Source: Aedes albopictus (Eukaryota > Arthropoda > Insecta > Diptera > Culicidae). Taken from it: a DNA stretch of 64,000 nt. Each line of letters begins with the position of its first letter. Within the stretch, counting starts at the first letter, position 1. Shown piece after piece: positions 33,571 through 45,290 of the stretch. The position numbers were made by a program, and so were the translations under genes. The stretch spans positions 483,470,252 through 483,534,251 of the forward strand of contig NC_085137.1 in assembly GCF_035046485.1 (NCBI RefSeq), given 5' to 3'. The notes under the pieces are model-generated. The model worked only from the letters and a program-made list of their open reading frames with translations, did not search any database and was not told the origin of the DNA.

Positions 33571-34620
33571 TTGTTGAACGGACCACTTCGGTATTCAGGG
33601 GTTACCGAGGTGTTCCCAGGGGCTTCCAAAGAGGTTCAGGGAGTTTTCAGAGGCATTTTTAGTGCATTTCCAGGTGGTTTAAAAGTGGTTTTCGGAAGCC
33701 ATACCATGGGATTTCAAGATGTTTCAGGGGTTTTAGGGGACTTTCCATCAGGGTTTTAAAATGTCACGGAAATGTCATGGAAAAATGTCATGACATATAC
33801 CAGTTCTACCATTTCTAGTCTAAATTTCTTCCCGTGTACACAAACCTGCAATAATGCTAGTTAGACATAGTAAAGTAACGATATTGTCGATACACATTTT
33901 TTACTAGGGGCAGTGAAATGTGCAAATAACGAAATGACATTTTTGAGACATTTTACAATCCTGCTTACGATAGATTTTCATAGGCATTGCAAGGCATAAG
34001 GTTTAAGGTGGTTTCATGAGGTTTCCTGGAGGCGCCTGAAACCTCCTGAGATCCCCTAAATCTTCCTGGAATACCCCTGAATCCTACTGAAACCTCTCTT
34101 ACTCCTACTAAGGCAGCATCCATTTATTACGTAACGCTAAAATCGACATTTTTCGACTCCCCCTCCCCCCTCCGTAACACTTTTTTTGTATGAAAACCCC
34201 AAATTTGTTATTTGTTGTTGTATATGAAAAATGTAAAATAAAAATAAAATAAAAAACAAATGATTTCGGCTCATTTATGAACATGTGCCGCCTGAGCCTT
34301 CCAAATAAACGAAAAAATAAAAAAAAAACTCTGAAACTCACTTGATCGCCTCTGAATCTCCATAAAACTCCATGGAACACCCTTAAAACTACCTGAAACA
34401 TCATGAAACCCCTAAAATACTCTCGAAACACCCTGGAACACCCCTGAATTCCTTGGTACGCCACAAGGATGCCCCTGAAACCTCATGAAAACTCACTTTA
34501 GCTGTCTTTAAACCCCCTAAAATACCCCTAGAACACCCTAAGAACCCCTCTGAATCCCGTTTAAATCCTCTGGGATGTCCCTGACATCTTCTGAAACTCC
34601 CTTAGACATCTTGGAACACA
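33570..34620. repeat. degenerate CCTGAAACC-type repeats in opposite orientations
   Basis: From about 33590 to 33780 the plus strand is built of GGTTTCAGGGG-like units. From about 34010 to 34110 and 34340 to 34620 it is built of the complement, CCCCTGAAACC and CCTGGAACACCC. Between them lie unrelated DNA and a CATCCATTTATTACGTAACG stretch matching the MITE end at 13986. The arrangement is a small, worn inverted repeat, unrelated in motif to the GGAATTCC class. Confidence 0.6.
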
Positions 34621-35785
34621 CCTGGAAAAAATGTGGCAGTCATGCTGACCGTTTAGGCCATGCTAGTGTTCAACAATTGGACAGTGAGGGTATGTCTTCA
34701 ATATTTGTGGTTGGTTTGCCAGCAATGCATATTTCTTTCATAGGATTTAGTTAGACCTTTTTATTCCATCATTAGGGTGACCAGTTTTGAAGTAGAGCAC
34801 ACAAAATAAAAATTTTTTGAGACTTTCAGTTTTTTTAAAATCATAACCTTTAAACCAGATGGCCTATTTAAATGTTTTTTTTTTATAAATCGAGTGTCCC
34901 AAAAAAAAATTGCGTCATGGAAAACAGTGTAAAACTTTTGATTGCATGCATCAAAATGGCTGATTTCTAACCACCAATAGTATGATGTCATCAAAATTCC
35001 AGGAAGTTTCAGATCGTGCACCGCGATGTACTTGATGCACCCCAAAATCTTGCCAAGTGAACCGGTAAACTTTTAAAATTTCTTCTCGGCTCAAACTTGT
35101 TACTTATTGGCATTCGTATGAATTTTCCATCGAGAATATCTTTAATAAAACACGATTCTATGGTAAGTGCATAAGAATGTTCCAAGTAAACGACTGTTAT
35201 GACTTTCCTAGCCTTGAAGTGATTGAAACAGCTACTTTGGTTACTGTCCCTACCTTCTTTGATTGATTGATTTGTCTTTATTAAAGAGACTTTCAGCCTT
35301 TGGCTGGTTCGTCTCTATACCTTCTCTAAGAAAGATAGTTGGCTGTTTATGTTTTCGAGAGGAGCTCAATCAATGGTTTCCCATGCAGTAGGTCCAAAGA
35401 TCTCGTAGCTAATTTGCTTTCAATTTTTAGCGATTCTCAGACCATGAGTTTGTTAGAAAAAAAACTTCAAGGGGTTTACCAAGTCATTAACTAGACAAGA
35501 TTTGTATAAAATCTTCTCAAGACAACAAAAAACATTGTTTCTTTGAAAATTAATAAGGTAAAGTACAACACGTGGAATAGATCTGAAAACCCCTGGAGCG
35601 GAAATATCTCCAACGCAAAAAAATATTTTGGAATTTTTGTGAAAATTTGGAAATTTTGTAAAAAAGATTGTTTACAGTTCCAACTGTAGAGACAGTAGTA
35701 CTAAGCCGATTACAATGACAATTTTTAGCCATGTGTGGAGATGCCAGAGATGTCAAATATACGGGGAGAATTATCAGTTAAGCCA
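34621..35785. other. unassigned non-coding DNA with one shared block
   Basis: Most of this has no recognisable feature. At 35268-35315 the block GATTTGTCTTTATT, then AAAGAGACTTTCAGCC, then TGGCTGGTTCGTCTC closely matches 52968-53015, so it is a dispersed repeat fragment, perhaps the end of a retroelement. Minus-strand frames of 94 and 68 codons are not supported by any motif. Confidence 0.4.
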
Positions 35786-35789
35786 GTCG

Positions 35790-36250
35790 GGTGTTTTGGC
35801 CATTATGCGTTATTCAGCCTGTTGCGATCTAAGCCAGCAAAACATTATTTTTCACTTTTAGATCCTAATATAATACATATGATAATTGAAGCTGTGAAAA
35901 CCATAGATTAAAAAATGCAAGAAAAAAAATTATCCTTAAAAAATCAGCTCCCATATGTCCATAGCTTTGGCCAGGGTGCTTCTAATTTGGCCACTCCCAT
36001 AAGAAATACACGTGATTGGTCAAAATAGAAATCAAAGTTAAGAATATGGCCAAAACTGACGCAGTGCTTCTGATTTGGCCAGTGCTAATTTAATGCAAAA
36101 ATCAAGTTTTAGCTTGATTTCTGTTAGCTACTTCAAAATATAGATTGAAACCTTTCATTTGCCACATTGGTAGTTTTCGATACAAAAAAAAATCCGTATT
36201 TCAGGAGAACTAACACAGATTTCTAATAAAATAGTACGTCATCACTGAAT
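35790..36250. repeat. dispersed repeat of unknown class, copy B
   Basis: This copy keeps GTTTTGGCCATTATGCG, TATTCAGCCTGTTGCGATCT, GTGCTTCTAATTTGGCCA and CATTTGCCACATTGGTAG in one run of about 450 bp and so serves as the uninterrupted reference for copy A at 5.76-6.98 kb. I see no coding frame or terminal repeats. Confidence 0.6.
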
Positions 36251-36363
36251 GTGATGTTTTTTCTAACTTGAGAACTAAAAACATATATTTTTCATAGGTA
36301 AAATCAATTACTCAGAACTTAAATACAAAAAAATCAAGTTGCTCTTTTAGTCCCAAGACCATA

Positions 36364-37111
36364 CACACTCAAAACAGATTGTTGCTCACTCAGCAAAAAC
36401 GCGCACAGCCGTGTGCTCAAATTTTACTTTTTAACTGATAAAAAGTTACGTATCTTAGCTGACTCTCAGCAAAACCTTTGCTGAATCCCAGCAATGAACT
36501 TTCACAATTGCTGAGATCCCGGCAAAATAGTTTGTTTCGGATCAGAAAGAGAAGCTCAATCTTTTAGCAGCAATCACAGCATTTAAGCTGTAAATATAAA
36601 ATTATTAATTTTATCATCAATTAGGTATAAGTACATGATTCTACTCACATAAATTCAGTTCACTCGAATAAGTTTCAATTAAGTTTCAATGTAGATTAGG
36701 TTACCGTTTTACTTTTAGTTTATGATGCAGGAAAATTAGTCTATAAGTATAATACTAAATTAAGAATAATAAAGAATTCTCCTAGACTAGACAACTAATT
36801 TTCAATTTCAGGCCAATTCACAACGGCATTTAAACAAATCATCAAATTTAAGCAACAAATAATCTTCTCTACACTTCTACGTTCTGTATCGTTCGAGTAT
36901 GCTTAAAATTCTGCATGTTCATTTTCTCTGACGCTTCTTTGCTGATCGTCAAACGGACAAATGACGGGTGATACGGAACTCACCAAAGGTGTTACTTGCA
37001 TGTGCCTGCCCTGTGGTCCCATTACATAGTTGTTTGCTGATTACTCAGCTGTGCAAATATCGGTAAAATAATAGAAAAATGCTGATATCCCGGCAATCTG
37101 AATCAAGTGTG
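36364..37111. mobile_element. 748-bp TA-flanked TIR element
   Basis: Ends pair as CACACTCAAAACAGATTG and, reverse complemented, CACACTTGATTCAGATTG, with TA on both sides (36362-36363, 37112-37113). Subterminal GCTGAGATCCCGGCAA-like motifs recur in both halves (CCCGGCAA near 36530 and 37090). The interior is AT-rich and non-coding. Confidence 0.78.
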
Positions 37112-37113
37112 TA

Positions 37114-37639
37114 AAAACATAAAAAACTAACGTAGTTACACTTGAGCGAATTTAAGCCTTTTCGACTTATTTAGCTGAAACCTACCTTTCAATCAATTTA
37201 ATGAAATTGAAAAACTTCCAACTTGTTCATGAATAATGAATTAAAAAAAATGTGTTTGAAAAATAAAAATGATTGTTTATTTATCTTTAAGTGACCAATA
37301 TTGGTCACCCTAATGACAAAATAAAAAATCGGTTTGAATTATTTTCGTTGAACTACAAACCCCCCAAGAATCGCGAATGGCTCTATAAATGAAAAGTTTA
37401 AAATTCAAAAGCACATTTGAGTAGTGGACATATTGTACACAGACATTTCAGCAGTTACAGATAGTATGTAGTATTTTTGAAAAAACTTTGGAAAAAAAAC
37501 TAGAAGAATTCCCGGACTGATTTTCAAGAATTTCTCGGATCAGATAATGGTTTCTAAACACGATTTTTAGGCATTTGTAAACTTATTTTTTCCAGGGCTT
37601 GTGAAATAAAGGTACATTTGTTAAAATTCCGGCTTGAAT
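37114..37639. other. AT-rich spacer
   Basis: About 525 bp of AT-rich DNA with no recognisable feature apart from a single GAAGAATTCCCGG fragment near 37504 that resembles the satellite class. Confidence 0.35.
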
Positions 37640-37929
37640 TTAACCTTTGCTGTACTAACATACTTTTTGGCACATCATTTTTACCTTCAATTTGCTCTAA
37701 CTTAGTCAAATCTTAACCGATTTTAATTCTCTTGGCTCGGTTGGATCGGGATTTTTCCCTGGGTTTGACGGTCCAAGGATGGATTGGATTGGCCAAGTGG
37801 TTCCGGAGATATTCCGGATTCCGTTGGGGTAATAGATTATCTTGGACCAGAGAACTCAAGAATTTGTCATCAGCTTGATGGTTTTCGCATTATTTCTAGG
37901 CTATTTATCCTACAAAAACTCGGTAAAAT

Positions 37930-39030
37930 GTTTCGACAATATCCGGAAGCATTCATGAACTCTCTGGGAACCACCTGGCCACGTTACAGATTCCACGCCC
38001 CCAGGGAAGTGAGCAATTATCGACCTGAGCCAAACCCTAACGTGCGACCTATCAAACTTCATGAATTTTCAGTGCCAGCTCGTTGGTGATCATTACAAGG
38101 ATGACCCTTCTTTGTGGAACCACTTGGCCATGTTCCGGACTAAAGGCCACGCCCCTGGAGAAGTGGCCAATTACAGACCTGAGCTAAACTCTAACGTGCG
38201 ACCTATCAAACTTCATGAATTTTCAGTGCCAGCTCGTTGGTGATCATTACAAGGATGACCCTTCTTTGTGGAACCACTTGGCCATGTTCCGGACTGAAGG
38301 CCACGCCCCTGGGGAAGTGGCCAATTACAGACCTGAGCTAAACCCTAACGTGCGACCTATCAAACTTCATGAATTTTCAGTGCCAGCTCTTTGGTGACCA
38401 TTACAAGGATGACCTTTCTTTGTGGAACCACTTGGCCATGTTCCAAACTAAAGGCCATGCCCCGGGGAAGTGGCCACTTACCGACATGAAACAAACCTTT
38501 GCATGCGACCTATCAAAGTTCTTGAATTTTCAATACCAGCTCTTTGGTAACCATTACAAGGATGACCTTTCTTTGTGGAACCACTTGGCCATGTTCCGAA
38601 CTAAAGGCCATGCCCCGGGGAAGTGGCCACTTACCGACATGAAACAAACCCTTGCATGCGACCTATCAAAATTCTTGAATTTTCAGTACCAGCTCTTTGG
38701 TGACCATTAGAAAGTTGACCTTTTTTGGTGGAACCATTTGGCCATGTTTCCGACTAGAGGTCATGCCCCCAGGGAAGTGGCTACTAACCGACCTGAACCA
38801 AACTTCATGAATTTTCAGTGCCAGCTCGTTGGTGATCGTTACAAGGATGACTTTTCTTTTCGGAACCACTTGACCATGTTCCGGACTAGGGGGCATGCCT
38901 TCTGGGAAGTAGCCATTCACCTACATGAAACAAACCCTAGTAGGCGACCTAACAAACTTCTAGAAATTTCAGCGCCAGCTTGTCGGTGACTATTACAAGT
39001 ACAACTTTTCTATGTGAAACCACTTGGCCA
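37930..39030 (+). repeat. 153-154-bp tandem repeats, left arm (~6-7 units)
   Basis: Each unit contains AATTTTCAGTGCCAGCTC, GGTGATCATTACAAGG, GTGGAACCACTTGGCCATG and CGTGCGACCTATCAAA. Early units are 154 bp and shift the reading frame at each repeat; two later ones are 153 bp and stay in frame, giving a 113-codon frame with 51-residue repeats (LWNHLAMFRTKGHAPGKW). The frames look like by-products: the pattern is not kept across units. Confidence 0.88.
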
Positions 39031-39039
39031 TGTTCCTGA

Positions 39040-40176
39040 AGTTCATTTAGGAATTCTTTTGAATGTTCCTTCAGAAATTCCACTGGGGTGCGTTCCCGAA
39101 ATCCTCTGAAATTTCTTTCAAAAATTTCACTGGAAGCCTCTTCAGTAATTCCTTTGGATGCTGCTCCTGGAATTTCTCTGGAAGTTCTTTTAGTAATACT
39201 TCTGAAAGTTCCTTCAAGAATTCCTGAAGAGACTTCCAGTGAAATTCCTGAAGGAACTTCCAGAGAAATCTTGGGGAATACCTAAAGAAATTTCATGATC
39301 AATTCGTGAAGGGGTTTTCAGTGAAATACAAGAAGGAACATCCGTAGAAACTTCCTGAAGAATTTCTGAAGGAACTTTCAAAGAGAAGAAAATCTAGGAG
39401 AACTCCCGAAGAAACTCCCTGAAGAGTTTATAAAGGAATTCTCGAAAAAAATTCCCGAAGAAACTCCAGAGGAATTCCCGAAGGAAATTCAAGAGGAAAT
39501 TCAAGAAGAATTCCCGAAGAAATATCCAGATAAATTCCCGAAGAAAACTCCAGAGGAATTCCCTACGGACATTCCAGAGGAATTTACGAAGGAAAATCCA
39601 GAGGAATTCCCGAAGGAAATTCCAGAGGAATTCCCGAAGGAAATTCCAGAGGAATTCCCGAAGGAAATTCCAGAGGAATTCCCGAAGGAAATTCCAGAGG
39701 AATTCCCGAAGGAAATTCCAGAGGAATTCCCGAAGGAAATTCCAGAGGAATTCCCGAAGGAAATTCCAGAGGAATTCCCGAAGGAAATTCCAGAGGAATT
39801 CCCGAAGGAAATTCCAGAGGAATTCCCGAAGGAAATTCCAGAGGAATTCCCGAAGGAAATTCCAGAGGAATTCCCGAAGGAAATTCCAGAGGACTTCCCG
39901 AAAGAAATTCCAGAGGAATTCCCGAAAGAAATTCCAGAGGAATTCCCGAAAGAAATTCCAGAGGAATTCCCGAAGGAAATTCCAGAGGAATTCCCGAAGG
40001 AAATTCCAGAGGAATTCCCGAAGGAAATTCCAGAGGAATTCCCGAAGGAAATTCCAGAGGAATTCCCGAAGGAAATTCCAGAGGAATTCCCGAAGGAAAT
40101 TTAAGAGGAAATTCAAGAAGAATTCCCGAAGAAATATCCAGATAAATTCCCGAAGAAAACTCCAGAGGAATTCCTG
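39040..40176. repeat. left inner arm: degenerate GGAATTCC segment and 24-bp array (~22 copies)
   Basis: 39040-39215 is pyrimidine-rich and 39220-39480 purine-rich, so a small strand switch lies inside the arm. From about 39568 to 40098 a 24-bp unit, GGAATTCCCGAAGG plus AAATTCCAGA, is repeated about 22 times. The flank of the array at 39482-39562 (AAATATCCAGATAAATTCCC) is repeated in direct orientation at 40102-40170, just before the dyad centre. Confidence 0.88.
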
Positions 40177-41810
40177 TAGGAATTCCTCTGGAATTTCCTT
40201 CGGGAATTCCTCTGGAATTTCCTTCGGGAATTCCTCTGGAATTTCCTTCGGGAATTCCTCTGGAATTTCCTTCGGGAATTCCTCTGGAATTTCCTTCGGG
40301 AATTCCTCTGGAATTTCCTTCGGGAATTCCTCTGGAATTTCCTTCGGGAATTCCTCTGGAATTTCCTTCGGGAATTCCTCTGGAATTTCCTTCGGGAATT
40401 CCTCTGGAATTTCCTTCGGGAATTCCTCTGGAATTTCCTTCGGGAATTCCTCTGGAATTTCCTTCGGGAATTCCTCTGGAATTTCCTTCGGGAATTCCTC
40501 TGGAATTTCCTTCGGGAATTCCTCTGGAATTTCCTTCGGGAATTCCTCTGGAATTTCCTTCGGGAATTCCTCTGGAATTTCCTTCGGGAATTCCTCTGGA
40601 ATTTCCTTCGGGAATTCCTCTGGAATTTCCTTCGGGAATTCCTCTGGAATTTCCTTCGGGAATTCCTCTGGAATTTCCTTCGGGAATTCCTCTGGAATTT
40701 CCTTCGGGAATTCCTCTGGAATTTCCTTCGGGAATTCCTCTGGAATTTCCTTCGGGAATTCCTCTGGAATTTCCTTCGGGAATTCCTCTGGAATTTCCTT
40801 CGGGAATTCCTCTGGAATTTCCTTCGGGAATTCCTCTGGAATTTCTTTCGGGAATTCCTCTGGAATTTCTTTCGGGAATTCCTCTGGAATTTCCTTCGGG
40901 AATTCCTCTGGAATTTCTTTCGGGAATTCCTCTGGAATTTCCTTCGGGAATTCCTCTGGAATTTCCTTCGGGAATTCCTCTGGAATTTCCTTCGGGAATT
41001 CCTCTGGAATTTCCTTCGGGAATTCCTCTGGAATATCCTTCGGGAATTCCTCTGGAATTTCCTTCGGGAATTCCTCTGGAATTTCCTTCGGGAATTCCTC
41101 TGGAATTTCCTTCGGGAATTCCTCTGGAATTTCCTTCGGGAATTCCTCTGGAATTTCCTTCGGGAATTCCTCTGGAATTTCCTTCGGGAATTCCTCTGGA
41201 ATTTCCTTCGGGAATTCCTCTGGAATTTCCTTCGGGAATTCCTCTGGATTTTCCTTCGTAAATTTCTCTGGAATGTCCGTAGGGAATTCCTCTGGAGTTT
41301 TCTTCGGGAATTTATCTGGATATTTCTTCGGGAATTCTTCTTGAATTTCCTCTTGAATTTCCTTCGGGAATTCCTCTGGAGTTTCTTCGGGAATTTTTTC
41401 GAGAATTCCTTTATAAACTCTTCAGGGAGTTTCTTCGGGAGTTCTCCTAGATTTTCTTCTCTTTGAAAGTTCCTTCAGAAATTCTTCAGGAAGTTTCTAC
41501 GGATGTTCCTTCTTGTATTTCACTGAAAACCCCTTCACGAATTGATCATGAAATTTCTTTAGGTATTCCCCAAGATTTCTCTGGAAGTTCCTTCAGGAAT
41601 TTCACTGGAAGTCTCTTCAGGAATTCTTGAAGGAACTTTCAGAAGTATTACTAAAAGAACTTCCAGAGAAATTCCAGGAGCAGCATCCAAAGGAATTACT
41701 GAAGAGGCTTCCAGTGAAATTTTTGAAAGAAATTTCAGAGGATTTCGGAAACGCACCCCAGTGGAATTTCTGAAGGAACATTCAAAAGAATTCCTAAATG
41801 TACTTCAGGA
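40177..41810. repeat. right inner arm: 24-bp array (~44 copies) and degenerate segment
   Basis: From about 40180 to 41240 the complement of the left 24-bp unit (TCTGGAATTTCC plus TTCGGGAATTCC) is repeated about 44 times, roughly twice the left arm. Variants such as TTTCTTTCG for TTTCCTTCG cluster near 40850-40920. The distal part (41240-41810) mirrors 39040-39570. Confidence 0.88.
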
Positions 41811-41814
41811 ACAT

Positions 41815-43340
41815 GGCCAAGTGGTTTCACATAGAAAAGTTGTACTTGTAATAGTCAAGCTGGCGCTGAAATTTCTAGAAGTTTGTTAGGTCGCCTACTA
41901 GGGTTTGCTTCATGTAGGTGAATGGCCACTTCCCAGAAGACATGCCCCCTAGTCCGGAACATGGTCAAGTGGTTCCGAAAAGAAAAGTCATCCTTGTAAC
42001 GATCACCAACGAGCTAGCACTGAAAATTCATGAAGTTTGGTTCAGGTCGGTTAGTAACCACTTCCCTGGGGGCATGACCTCTAGTCGGAAACATGGCCAA
42101 ATGGTTCCACCAAAAAAGGACAACTTTCTAATGGTCACCAAAGAGCTGGTACTGAAAATTCAAGAATTTTGATAGGTCGCAATTTTGACAGGTCGTTAGT
42201 AACCACTTCCCCGGGGCATGGCCTTTAGTTCGGAACATGGCCAAGTGGTTCCACAAAGAAAGGTCATCCTTGTAATGGTTACCAAAGAGCTGGTATTGAA
42301 AATTCAAGAACTTTGATAGGTCGCATGCAAAGGTTTGTTTCATGTCGGTAAGTGGCCACTTCCCCGGGGCATGGCCTTTAGTTCGGAACATGGCCAAGTG
42401 GTTCCACCAAAAAAGGTCAACTTTGTAATGGTCACCAAAGAGCTGGTACTAAAAATTCAAGAACTTTGATAGGTCGCATGCAAGGGTTTGTTTCATGTCG
42501 GTAAGTGGCCACTTCCCCGGGGCATGGCCTTTAGTTCGGAACATGGCCAAGTGGTTCCACAAAGAAAGGTCATCCTTGTAATGGTTATCAAAGAGCTGGT
42601 ATTGAAAATTCAAGAACTTTGATAGGTCGCATGCAAAGGTTTGTTTCATGTCGGTAAGTGGCCACTTCCCCGGGGCATGGCCTTTAGTTCGGAACATGGC
42701 CAAGTGGTTCCACAAAGAAAGGTCATCCTTGTAATAGTTACCAAAGAGCTGGTATTGAAAATTCAAGAACTTTGATAGGTCGCATGCAAAGGTTTGTTTC
42801 ATGTCGGTAAGTGGCCACTTCCCCGGGGCATGGCCTTTAGTTCGGAACATGGCCAAGTGGTTCCACAAAGAAAGGTCATCCTTGTAATGGTCACCAAAGA
42901 GCTGGCACTGAAAATTCATGAAGTTTGATAGGTCGCACGTTAGGGTTTAGCTCAGGTCTGTAATTGGCCACTTCCCCAGGGGCGTGGCCTTCAGTCCGGA
43001 ACATGGCCAAGTGGTTCCACAAAGAAGGTCATCCTTGTAATGATCACCAACGAGCTGGCACTGAAAATTCATGAAGTTTGATAGGTCGCACGTTAGAGTT
43101 TAGCTCAGGTCTGTAATTGGCCACTTCTCCAGGGGCGTGGCCTTTAGTCCGGAACATGGCCAAGTGGTTCCACAAAGAAGGGTCATCCTTGTAATGATCA
43201 CCAACGAGCTGGCACTGAAAATTCATGAAGTTTGATAGGTCGCACGTTAGGGTTTGGCTCGGGTCGATATTTGGCCACTTCCCTGGGGGCGTGGAATCTG
43301 TAACGTGGCCAGGTGGTTCCCAGAGAGTTCATGAATGCTT
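41815..43340 (-). repeat. 153-154-bp tandem repeats, right arm (~9-10 units)
   Basis: These mirror the units at 37930-39030 but with two to three more copies. A 156-codon minus-strand frame (42449-42919) spans three in-frame 153-bp units. Adjacent units are almost identical, which points to recent unequal exchange or replication slippage after the palindrome formed. Confidence 0.88.
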
Positions 43341-44099
43341 CCGGATATTGTCGAAACATTTTACCGAGTTTTTGTAGGATAAATAGCCTAGAAATAATGC
43401 GAAAACCATCAAGCTGATGACAAATTCTTGAGTTCTCTGGTCCAAGATAATCTATTACCCCAACGGAATCCGGAATATCTCCGGAACCACTTGGCCAATC
43501 CAATCCATCCTTGGACCGTCAAAACTAGGGAAAAATCCCGATCCAACCGAGCCAAGAGAATTAAAATCGGTTAAGATTTGACTAAGTTAGAGCAAATTGA
43601 AGGTAAAAATGATGTGCCAAAAAGTATGTTAGTACAGCAAAGGTTAAGAAGCAATGCCTAAACAAATTATCGGGGCGATTTTCTGGAGCAATTTTTAGAA
43701 AATGGTAAAAACAAAAGTTTGAAAATACTGTTTGGTTGTAAAATTTCTCTTTTCCCAAATTCGCTTTTTTTTCTTTTTTTCTGAAAAAAAACTTCTTTCA
43801 ACGCTATCAGGTATTAGGCCGAAGTACGTTAGACCGAATGGGTCATTATGCCAAATGGATCAGTAGGCTGAAATGAAATTTTGCTCCTATCTGAAAATGT
43901 TTTTCATGTTATTTGTTTTGCAATATTCTGCACCTAACTTTAAAAAAGGCGTAAGAAAAAAAATCTGATTTTCTTTTTCAAAAAAATATAACTCGAAAAC
44001 GGTTTGTTGGATTGAAATGAAATTTTGCTAGATGTATCAGGATATTCGAAGGACTTTTAGAAAAAAAATACACCGAGAGTAATATTCATCGCGGATCTA

Positions 44100-44303
44100 T
44101 GTGGCTATGTGGCTTCGTGGCCGTGCGGCTAGTGTCACCAAGCATCGTGCTGAGGGGCGTGGGTTCGATTCCCGCCGCAGCTGTCAGAAAAAGTTTTTGG
44201 CTGTGCCACTGGGCGTTGCATGCTAGTCCGTTGTCTAGTGTCGTGCTTCCTTCAAAGAGCGAATAGCTCACTGGAAACATTAAACGTGTCCGTGTCTTTA
44301 TGT
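44100..44303 (+). mobile_element. tRNA-derived SINE, third family
   Basis: A GTGGCCGTGCGGCTAG A-box region, as in Leu/Ser-type tRNAs, and the B-box GGGTTCGATTCCCG are followed by about 120 bp of body ending in CCGTGTCTTTATG. The opposite inverted arm shows the empty site as GTATCTATG joined to TTAGATATC, and the SINE interrupts exactly there. A TCTATG/TTTATG repeat at the two borders is a plausible short target duplication. It differs from the Feilai-like and 5.9-kb families. Confidence 0.75.
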
Positions 44304-45093
44304 TAGATGTCATATACTTTCAATTTTCCAAGAACCTTATTCTTCGATTTTTTGTATTTTTTTTCTATAGAAAGCTGACTTCCAGTCTCAAAATTTGCCG
44401 AGTAACCCAGGATGGTCAAATGCTTCTTACTATTTTTTCTCGAATTTTTATATTTCATCGATTTTAAATTTCAATACAAGCAAAAGGAAACAATCTTTGA
44501 AACTTTGAGACTAATATCAAAAATATGTTCTACGTTTTTACAGTTTCCTACATCCAATCATACTCAAGTTACAGCGAGTTAAAAAAAATCAAAACATCAA
44601 GAAAAGAAATTGGACCTTCCTAAATGTTATTCAAGACGGTCTAAAAATTCACATATCTGAGAAATAATTGATCTTTTTTCTTTAACACAAAAAAATATCG
44701 AATAACATTTCGCAAGGTCCCATAAAATATATTTTTTTTTCATTTTTAAAATCTCTGTATGGTTGGATGTAGCAAATAAACATGCATAGTTTTTTCATTG
44801 GAACCTTTACGTAGAACCCTTTTTTGATATCAAAAATCGTTTCCTTCTGATTGTTTTGAAAATAGATGAAATATAGAAATTCGAGAAAAACTAGTTAGAA
44901 GCATTTGACTATCCTGTGTTACTTAGCAAATTTTGAGTCTGCAAGTCTGTTTTACACAGAAAAATTATTTTAAAAAATCGATGAGTAAGGTTTTTGGAAT
45001 ATTGAAATTATATGATATCTAACATAGATACGCCATGAACATTACCTCACTGTATTTTTTTTCTATAATAAAAGTCTTCGGATATCCTCAAAT

Positions 45094-45290
45094 ATGTGGA
45101 GCGGACCTGGTGTGATGGTTAGAACATTTGACTATCACGCCGAGGACCTAGGATCCAGTCCCACTCCCGACAAACTCGCAAAATGTGAGTTCTTCCTTCG
45201 GAAGGGAAGTAAAGCGTGGGTCCCGAGATGAACTAGCCTAGGGCTAAAAATCTCGTTAATACAGATTAAAAAAAAAATAAATAAAAAAAA
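45094..45290 (+). mobile_element. Feilai-like SINE, copy 3
   Basis: This copy has the GGACCTGGTGTGATGG head, a B-box-like GATCCAGTCCC (one of the more decayed boxes), CTTCCTTCGGAAGGGAAG and an A-rich tail. The 10-bp ATCCTCAAAT/ATCCTCAGAT flanks it (45084-45093, 45291-45300). The left arm of the enclosing inverted repeat has the uninterrupted site near 44040. Confidence 0.9.

Larger units (their letters stand above)
37644..43643. mobile_element. 6.0-kb TTAA-flanked palindromic (fold-back) element
   Basis: The outer ends are CCTTTGCTGTACTAACATAC and its exact reverse complement, each abutting TTAA (37640-37643, 43644-43647). Each arm contains, outside to inside: a unique segment of about 330 bp, tandem 153-154-bp units, a degenerate GGAATTCC-type segment and a homogeneous 24-bp array. 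The arms meet at 40176-40177 in a perfect dyad, CCAGAGGAATTCCT then 2 bp then its complement. They differ in tandem copy number and in scattered substitutions, so this is not a simple read fold-back. The TTAA target suggests piggyBac-type mobilisation, but there is no transposase. Confidence 0.88.

Noticed and set aside
39394..40116. A 240-codon minus-strand frame of FLREFLWN repeats
   Set aside because: Same cause: the 24-bp array in the left palindrome arm has no stop codons in this phase.
37640..43647. Palindrome as a sequencing fold-back artefact
   Set aside because: Arms differ in tandem copy number and in scattered bases, and both outer ends abut TTAA, as expected of an inserted element. 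Not excluded absolutely without long reads.
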